A stretch of 64,000 nucleotides of DNA from an uncultured Nitrospira sp. (GTDB taxonomy: Bacteria; Nitrospirota; Nitrospiria; Nitrospirales; Nitrospiraceae), in NCBI GenBank assembly GCA_902500825.1, contig CABVRX010000003.1, positions 154,142 to 218,141 on the forward strand, written 5' to 3'. A model generated the notes under the pieces. That model did not search any database, was not told the origin of the DNA, and was given only the letters and a program-made list of their open reading frames with translations. The position numbers were made by a program, and so were the translations under genes. Below, piece by piece: positions 59,366-64,000 of the stretch (position 1 is the first letter of the stretch; every line of letters begins with the position of its first letter).

Positions 59366-60122
59366 AAAGCCGCTTGGCGTTCATGGTGGTTATTCGTTGG
59401 ACATCGTCCAGGGAGAGTTCGGGGTGGAGCACGGCAAGCTGCTTGGCCACCTGGGATACGTAGGCGGGTTCGTTGCGTTTTCCTCGGTAGGGGACAGGGG
59501 TGAGATAGGGGCTGTCGGTTTCGATCAGTATGTGGTCGAGGGGAGTATTTTTAGCGATCTCTCTTAACGGCACTGCATTCTGAAATGTTAGGATTCCTGA
59601 AAACGATAGGTAGAATCCAAGCCCCAGTGCTTCTTTAGCCAGCCAGCTATCTCCGGAAAAACAATGAATCACCCCACCGACCTCTGACGCGCGCTCTTCT
59701 TTCAGGATTGTAATCGTATCCTCCTGCGCCTCCCTCGTGTGAATGATCACGGGCAGCATCAGTTCCCGCGCCACCTGAATCTGCTCACGGAATCGGTCGC
59801 GCTGTTCATTCGGCGAAGAGTGATTGTAATGGTAGTCCAGCCCGATTTCTCCGTAGGCCACGACGCTCTTGTTTTTTGCCAGGCGTCGAAATTCATCGTA
59901 CCAGCCATCCCGGACATGTTTTACCTCGTGTGGATGGACGCCAATGGAGGTGTACACGAACGGAAATCGATCGGCGAGCGCAACGGCAGCTTGACTGGTC
60001 GTCAGATCGCAGCCAATGGTGACGAATGCCTCAACTCCGGCTTCCCGCGCGCGGGTGATGACAGCTTCTCTGTCTTCGTTGTAGCGGACATCATCCAAGT
60101 GGATGTGAGTGTCTATCAACAT
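59352..60122 (-). CDS. tatD: TatD family metal-dependent hydrolase
   Basis: A 256-residue TIM-barrel hydrolase: LIDTHIHLDDVRYNEDREAV, VYTSIGVHPHEV, VAYGEIGLDYHYN, VIIHTREAQEDT, VIHCFSGD and ILIETDSPYLTPVPYRGKRN. TatD proteins act as 3'-5' exonucleases or D-aminoacyl hydrolases. The ATG at 60122 (MLIDTHIHLDD) is the family start; the frame stays open upstream to 60353 but that part shows no conservation. Confidence 0.93.
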   Translation of the reverse strand: MLIDTHIHLDDVRYNEDREAVITRAREAGVEAFVTIGCDLTTSQAAVALADRFPFVYTSIGVHPHEVKHVRDGWYDEFRRLAKNKSVVAYGEIGLDYHYNHSSPNEQRDRFREQIQVARELMLPVIIHTREAQEDTITILKEERASEVGGVIHCFSGDSWLAKEALGLGFYLSFSGILTFQNAVPLREIAKNTPLDHILIETDSPYLTPVPYRGKRNEPAYVSQVAKQLAVLHPELSLDDVQRITTMNAKRLFKIS

Positions 60123-60283
60123 CGTGAGGCATCGTAGCATGGGTGATGAGTCGAGAGGAAGTTCGATCGGCCGGTGAACAGTAGTGTCGGCCGAATCAAT
60201 GGAGCGTCGGGCTATTTGTAACGGTCTCACGATGCGGAGTCGCTTTAGAGGGATGAGTTTTCTGATTTTTTGAATTAGAGGGA

Positions 60284-60325
60284 TTGACAAAACACAACAT
60301 TGTAGATTATTGATACTAGTTATCA
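60284..60325 (+). promoter_or_regulatory. Promoter with Fur-type operator
   Basis: A perfect TTGACA at 60284-60289 is followed by a weak -10 area (about 60303-60312) and by TGATACTAGTTATCA at 60311-60325. That 15-mer matches the 7-1-7 Fur box TGATAATnATTATCA at 12 of 14 defined positions and sits where it would block initiation. The next + strand genes are exbB-exbD-tonB, which are classical iron-regulated functions. Confidence 0.65.
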
Positions 60326-60427
60326 TAATCACGTCCGAGGCCATTTGTGGCATAGGACCTCGGTTAGAGGCCAGAGTACTTTACGTCCAGAGCCCATGGC
60401 CGCCTAAAGGCGGCCATGGGCTTTTTT
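60311..60427 (+). ncRNA. Candidate Fur-controlled small RNA or attenuated leader
   Basis: Between the Fur-type box and exbB there is about 110 nt without coding potential, ending in a strong intrinsic terminator at 60392-60427. A first hairpin can form from CCGAGG (60335-60340) and CCTCGG (60358-60363). This layout (Fur box, short RNA, terminator) is that of RyhB-like RNAs, but the same RNA could be a leader whose termination controls exbB. The boundaries are approximate and there is no sequence match to a known RNA that I recognise. Confidence 0.45.
60392..60427 (+). terminator. Strong Rho-independent terminator
   Basis: GCCCATGGCCGCC (60392-60404) pairs perfectly with GGCGGCCATGGGC (60409-60421) around a TAAA loop, followed directly by six T (60422-60427). 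It lies 85 bp before exbB, downstream of a promoter and not downstream of a gene on this strand. Confidence 0.85.
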
Positions 60428-60512
60428 ATGGACTTGGCATGACCAAGGGCCTGCGACCTAGGCACTTGGAGAAAAATTTGAGTCATTCTGTGAAACAGGG
60501 GATTTTTTCTAC

Positions 60513-60938
60513 ATGAACGTACTTACACCGCTGGTGGATTACGGAATTATCGGGCTGCTCGTCGTACTCAGCCTATGGGCATTGGCCGTGGCTGTGGAGC
60601 GGTGGCTCTACTATCGACGTGTTACGCCTCATCAGTTCGAGAACATTCAGACTATGGAAATGGCCCTGACAGAACGGCTGGTCGTGATTGGAACGGTGGC
60701 AGCCAACGCGCCCTATATTGGACTTTTGGGAACTGTGTTGGGGATCATGTTGACGTTCCATACGATGGGCACCTCGGGAACGATGGCGGTCGGTGCGATT
60801 ATGGTTGGGCTAAGTTTAGCGCTTAAGGCGACGGCTATTGGGCTCCTGGTGGCGATCCCATGCGTTGTGCTCAACAATATCCTGCGTCGGCGCGTCGCCG
60901 AATTGCTCACGTTGTACAAGGTGCAGCATGGAGCGTGA
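60513..60938 (+). CDS. exbB: ExbB/TolQ/MotA family proton channel
   Basis: A 141-residue short ExbB. Three hydrophobic segments are visible: IIGLLVVLSLWALAVAVERW, then NAPYIGLLGTVLGIMLTF with the family signature, and ATAIGLLVAIPCVVLNNIL. It uses the proton gradient to energise TonB. It is the first gene of exbB-exbD-tonB and has an AGGGGA run upstream. It overlaps exbD by 11 bases. TolQ is unlikely because a TonB protein follows. Confidence 0.88.
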   Translation: MNVLTPLVDYGIIGLLVVLSLWALAVAVERWLYYRRVTPHQFENIQTMEMALTERLVVIGTVAANAPYIGLLGTVLGIMLTFHTMGTSGTMAVGAIMVGLSLALKATAIGLLVAIPCVVLNNILRRRVAELLTLYKVQHGA

Positions 60939-61302
60939 GCTGAATCAAATCAATGTCATTCCACTGGTGGATGTGATGCTGGTGCTTTTGGTCATTGTCT
61001 TAACCACAGCCACGTTCATATCGACGGGGCAAGTGCCGGTTGAATTGGCGAAGGCAAAAGAGGTGAACGATCATCGAGACGTGCCGTTGATGATTACTCT
61101 GACTGCTGATGGCCGCCTGTTTGTGAATGACCAACCTATTCAGGAGGATGGGCTGGCGACTGTCCTGAACCAACATTCTCGTGAGTCAGCGGTTATATTG
61201 CGGGCTGATCGCGTCACAGTTTTAGAGCGATTTGTGGGTGTGGTCGATGAAGTGCGGGGCCTCGGATTTCGACAGGTCAGTTTGGAGGTCCTACGATCAT
61301 GA
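60928..61302 (+). CDS. exbD: ExbD/TolR family protein
   Basis: A 124-residue partner of ExbB: INVIPLVDVMLVLLVIVLTT is the single transmembrane segment with the conserved functional Asp, followed by a periplasmic domain (VPLMITLTADGRLFVNDQPI, AVILRADRVTVLERFVGVVD). ATG 60928 lies within the end of exbB. Its stop overlaps the tonB start (ATGA). Confidence 0.9.
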   Translation: MERELNQINVIPLVDVMLVLLVIVLTTATFISTGQVPVELAKAKEVNDHRDVPLMITLTADGRLFVNDQPIQEDGLATVLNQHSRESAVILRADRVTVLERFVGVVDEVRGLGFRQVSLEVLRS

Positions 61303-62141
61303 CCGTCATCGAATTTAATCGCATCAGCTCAAGCACTGGCTCTGAACAAGCACGAGGTTGGATGGCGTCCGTGATGCTGCATCTCTTAGGCTTCGCCGGC
61401 GCGATACTCCTCATGGCGAAAATCGAGCAACCGGCTCTGCTGGAACCATTTCACTGGGACATCTCAATGGTAGAGGCTCCAGTCCGCGATGAACCGACCC
61501 AGTCCGAGTCCATGCCGGTTGAACGAGTGATCCAGCCTCCCCCTTCACCCGTCAAACCGAAACCTCCGGCTCAAACGGCCACCGAGCCCATCGTTCAACA
61601 AACTCCGCCACCGACTCCCTACGATGCAACGGTTCCTGTTGAAACGACGCAAGTCGTGAAGGACGTGGTTGCAAACGGAGAACCAGTGATGGAGTCTCCT
61701 CCCATTGAATCGTCGGAAAGCCAAGTGGTCACCTCTCAGGTAGTCATGACGGAACCGACTATCGAACTGGAAAAGCGCATTGAGTCGACCGAGTCGGCAG
61801 TAGAACAGCGCGTTGTCCAACAGAGGCTTGTGCATTATCGTAAAACTCAGGCGGACTACGGTTGGCTGGGGGATATGGTCAGGAAACGGATCGAAGAATT
61901 GAAGCATTATCCAAGGATTGCACGAGAGAACCATTGGGAGGGCCGAGTCGTTGTACAGGCGGTCATCAAGGCTGACGGAACGGTTGGAGATCTCAGCGTC
62001 GCTGAAAGCTCAGGCCACGCGTTACTGGATCAGGAGGCATTGGTGGTTATGAGGAAAGCCTCTCCGTTGACGCTCAAACATCAATTGGAGAAGTCGCAGA
62101 TTACTATTCTGGTTCCGATCAGTTATCGCTTGGAAGGGTAG
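61299..62141 (+). CDS. tonB: TonB family energy transducer
   Basis: A 280-residue TonB. One N-terminal transmembrane helix (VMLHLLGFAGAILLMAKIEQ) leads to a Pro-rich periplasmic spacer (PPPSPVKPKPPAQ and on) and the C-terminal TonB domain, IEELKHYPRIARENHWEGRV, VQAVIKADGTVGDLSVAESS and LLDQEALVVMRKASP. It passes ExbB/ExbD energy to outer membrane transporters, probably for siderophores given the Fur-type box upstream. Confidence 0.92.
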   Translation: MTVIEFNRISSSTGSEQARGWMASVMLHLLGFAGAILLMAKIEQPALLEPFHWDISMVEAPVRDEPTQSESMPVERVIQPPPSPVKPKPPAQTATEPIVQQTPPPTPYDATVPVETTQVVKDVVANGEPVMESPPIESSESQVVTSQVVMTEPTIELEKRIESTESAVEQRVVQQRLVHYRKTQADYGWLGDMVRKRIEELKHYPRIARENHWEGRVVVQAVIKADGTVGDLSVAESSGHALLDQEALVVMRKASPLTLKHQLEKSQITILVPISYRLEG

Positions 62142-62193
62142 CAAGCGAGCAAGAAACTCTAGTCGCGTGGAACACGTATAAAGGAGAATCACA

Positions 62194-62652
62194 ATGGATT
62201 GCCAGACGATCATAGGCTCAATCATCCGCACCGCGTCATTCGTATCTGTAATGGGGACGCTTTGTTTATTCAGCGATCCTGCTTGGGCCCAGAGCAAAAA
62301 TGAGAAGGCCTTCCACGCCGTGGCGGTTGATGCCAAGAATATTGAGACCGACGTCAAGAATGTCATCTTTTATTATGAAGAGAAGATTAGCGAAACGGCG
62401 TTCGTCCCGCACGAGCTTCGTGAATTACCGGTCAAGCGGGGGACCGCCACGGTCAAGATCAAGTTTGACGGCATCAAACATGTCGACCTCAAGCCATCCA
62501 GTAACGGCACAGCGCCGAGCGTGACAATTACGCTCAACGATGGCAAGACGGGGGAGTTTATTTTGGCCGTCGCAGGCAGTTTCAAAGGGCAATCCGAATT
62601 CGGGGAAGTCGAATTGCCGGCTGCTGAACTGAAAAAGCTGGCATTCAAGTAA
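62194..62652 (+). CDS. Exported hypothetical protein
   Basis: A 152-residue protein with a signal peptide (TASFVSVMGTLCLFSDPAWA, cleavage after AWA) and a mostly beta body (RGTATVKIKFDGIKHVDLKP, APSVTITLNDGKTGEFILAV). I recognise no family. AAAGGAG lies eight bases before the ATG. It follows tonB by 52 bp, so it may belong to the same iron-regulated transcript and act in the periplasm. Confidence 0.75.
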   Translation: MDCQTIIGSIIRTASFVSVMGTLCLFSDPAWAQSKNEKAFHAVAVDAKNIETDVKNVIFYYEEKISETAFVPHELRELPVKRGTATVKIKFDGIKHVDLKPSSNGTAPSVTITLNDGKTGEFILAVAGSFKGQSEFGEVELPAAELKKLAFK

Positions 62653-62879
62653 CTGTACTTCACTGCGCTTGGCAATTGCTCAACGAGATTCCGTTCTGAA
62701 TTTCCTCCGAGTCGACTTAATGGAAAAGCGCATGTCTTTTTATTTTTCTCCGGATACCTCCTTGTCGTGTCGAGCCTCCGGCAAGTTTGTGAACATTCAT
62801 GTGCCATATCCCTCGTGGATGAGATTCGATCTTTCTCAGTTTGGACAACGAAAATCATCATACGCGAGTCAGGTAGAGC

Positions 62880-63047
62880 ATGAGTGAGTCTCGCATGCCG
62901 GCCGCATCAGACATGGACGTCCGGTGCCACTGCGGGAAGCTGATGGCCCGCTGGCAAGGCCAGAGTTTAGTCATTAAGTGTGCACGCTGCAGGCGATTCA
63001 TTAGGATTCACGCGTCTGCCATCGGCGGTCGGCCACCTGAACTGTGA
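62880..63047 (+). CDS. Com-like small zinc-finger protein
   Basis: A 55-residue protein read from ATG 62880 to TGA 63047. It has a C-x-C ... C-x2-C zinc-ribbon (VRCHCGKLMARWQ and VIKCARCRRFIRIH), the layout of Com, the phage Mu translational activator, and of small Com-like ribbons. AGGTAGAG lies just upstream. It has no obvious partner and stands at the edge of a poorly coding region and an IS remnant, which suggests phage or mobile ancestry. Confidence 0.6.
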   Translation: MSESRMPAASDMDVRCHCGKLMARWQGQSLVIKCARCRRFIRIHASAIGGRPPEL

Positions 63048-63613
63048 CTGATTTACATCAGTAGCCTCTCGCCGTAGGTAATCTACTTCAGGGCTGTGAC
63101 TCCATAAAGTCACTACGTACTGTCGGGAGAGGCGGCGATGAGAGATCTGCGAAGTCGTCCCTCTGAGGTCTGCGAAGCCAAGTCAGGTGAGGTTTCTGCG
63201 CGCTTTCCCGTCTTTAGTGGAGAGGTGGGTCTGTTTCCCAGATCCACGCAAGAAGCAATGGTTGTGAAATCGTAGAGCAATGCGCAGTGGGTATTCTTCG
63301 ATTCGTTCATAGGTTCTTTGGGCGGTGTGCCGAAGCCTTGGCGTAGGGGGCATCCTTCGGCGAGGCGTCGACGAACACTACCTGATAGACCTCGGGAACA
63401 AGCTCCATGTCGGCAAGCCACTTGTCGGAAGTCTTTCTCCAACACGAACCAGATCTATTTCGTTTTCTCCTGCGGCGATTGAAATGTGCGCTTACAGCGT
63501 AGGATCTGACGCACGAACTATTTGTCAAGATCACGACACAGCACGATGTGCCTGAGCGGCTGCCGGTTTCAAAGACACCGAGTTAGGTGTATGAAGGAAA
63601 CCGGAGGTAGGTC
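63048..63613. other. 566-bp stretch without a supported gene
   Basis: No open frame here looks like a protein family. A 45-codon frame from ATG 63138 and minus-strand frames across 63113-63534 have no support. At its end CCGGTTTC (63563-63570) and GAAACCGG (63597-63604) form an inverted repeat just before the transposase gene, with an inner ACACC/GGTGT dyad. It may include the left end of the IS element, the rest being relic sequence. Confidence 0.4.
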
Positions 63614-64000
63614 ATGGAGCGACGCAAGTTTACGCGAGAGTTCAAAGTGGAGGCGGTGAAGTTCATCCAAGAGCGCGGGGTCTCCGTGGCGCAAGCCGCA
63701 CGGGATTTGGGCGTACACGGCACGGTGTTGCGCCGATGGGTGCGGGAGAGGACAGCGGACCCGCAGCAAGCCTTCCCTGGCCCGGGGCAGATGAAACCGG
63801 ATCAGCTGGCTGATTGAGCGCCTCCGACGCGAGGTGACGAAGCTTAAAGCGGAGCGGGACATTCTAAAAAAGCCGCGGCCTACTTTGCGAAGGAGTCGCT
63901 GTGAAGTGCGGCTTCATCGTGAAGCACCGGGGGCTCTGGCCGACGGCGTGGCTGACGCGTCCACAAAGCTCGCGCGCTCGTCGCGACGAGGTGTTGGGGG
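63614..64000 (+). pseudogene. Decayed IS3-family transposase (orfA frameshifted, orfB deleted, cut by window end)
   Basis: The start MERRKFTREFKVEAVKFIQE and VAQAARDLGVHGTVLRRWVR is a typical IS3-type OrfA helix-turn-helix. The frame stops at 63817 after MKPDQLAD. The expected continuation IERLRREVTKLKAERDILKK is found in another frame from 63813, and the usual end AAAYFAKESL in the first frame again up to TGA 63902-63904. OrfB begins at GTG 63901 (VKCGFIVKHRGLWPTAWL) and then jumps to TRPQSSRARRDEVLG, lacking about 15 residues normally found between two AWL segments. A six-A run at 63866-63871 could be the programmed slippage site, but the earlier shift and the deletion mark it as inactive. 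Confidence 0.8.

Noticed and set aside
62669..62887. 72-codon frame after the exported hypothetical protein
   Set aside because: No recognisable features and it overlaps the better-supported zinc-ribbon gene.
63113..63534. Minus-strand frames of 75-110 codons before the IS remnant
   Set aside because: No domain, no ribosome binding site and mutually overlapping; probably relic or non-coding.
1..64000. CRISPR arrays, tRNA or rRNA genes
   Set aside because: No regularly spaced direct repeats, cloverleaf or rRNA-like stretches were seen.

Overview
The window is bacterial, moderately GC-rich and densely coded, with most genes on the + strand in long runs of stop/start overlaps (TAATG, ATGA). 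The style of the loci and the housekeeping set (class I fructose-bisphosphatase next to class I aldolase, ispD-ispF-cysE, ExbB/ExbD/TonB) fit a Gram-negative, LPS-bearing bacterium. My best guess is the Nitrospirota (Nitrospira-like), an inference from overall resemblance and not from a marker gene.

Layout. (1) 1-4.2 kb: head of an exopolysaccharide/O-antigen locus, with a winged-helix EPS-type regulator, a NusG-like antiterminator, a Nudix hydrolase, a Wzx-type flippase and a GT2. (2) 4.3-12.1 kb: a nucleotide-sugar block with a B12/radical SAM enzyme, a heptose-7-phosphate kinase and a heptose-1-phosphate guanylyltransferase of the HddA/HddC type, two SDR epimerase/reductases, a split thiamine-diphosphate enzyme, and a DegT-fold enzyme whose PLP lysine is replaced by histidine (a 3-dehydrase signature). 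Together they suggest a GDP-linked deoxy or branched sugar. A 166-bp inverted-repeat element interrupts the block. (3) 12.2-14.4 kb: Wzm/Wzt ABC exporter with a carbohydrate-recognition tail on Wzt. (4) 14.4-27.2 kb: the most unusual part. Five different proteins (two radical SAM enzymes, two glycosyltransferases, one acyltransferase) carry, between them, nine copies of a small C-terminal domain of about 55-64 residues built round the motif GYNIV-x(2-4)-G-x-F/Y-Y/F-G-I-P. I cannot assign it to a named family. A TIR-like (MTH538/ThsB-type) protein and a short-chain dehydrogenase are encoded within this stretch. (5) 27.2-36.1 kb: methyltransferases, glycosyltransferases, an asparagine-synthase-like amidotransferase and a PglA-like GT4. 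(6) 35.1-46.3 kb: a WbpV/WbpL/WbpM-like set (epimerase, initiating phosphoglycosyltransferase, CapD-type 4,6-dehydratase), an O-antigen ligase/polymerase, core-type GT2 and GT9 enzymes, and rfbA-rfbB-rfbD without rfbC. (7) 46.4-50.6 kb: KdsC-like phosphatase, ManC, ManB and a DUF3108 protein. (8) 50.6-60.1 kb: central metabolism and housekeeping (fbp, fba, HtrA protease, ispD, ispF, cysE, psiF-like, truA, amidase, NYN nuclease, TatD). (9) 60.1-62.7 kb: a Fur-type box and promoter, a candidate small RNA or attenuator ending in a strong terminator, then exbB-exbD-tonB and an exported protein. (10) 62.8-64 kb: a tiny Com-like zinc-finger gene, a poorly coding stretch and a decayed IS3-family element running off the end.

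How it works together: regions 1-7 look like one glycan-assembly island. It makes NDP sugars (GDP-heptose-derived, GDP-mannose, dTDP-rhamnose-type, UDP-QuiNAc/FucNAc-type), assembles them on undecaprenyl phosphate, decorates the chain and exports it by ABC transporter and/or Wzx. The shared C-terminal domain in region 4 is the best candidate for an undescribed system, possibly a docking, glycan-binding or membrane-associating module common to enzymes that work on one polymer.
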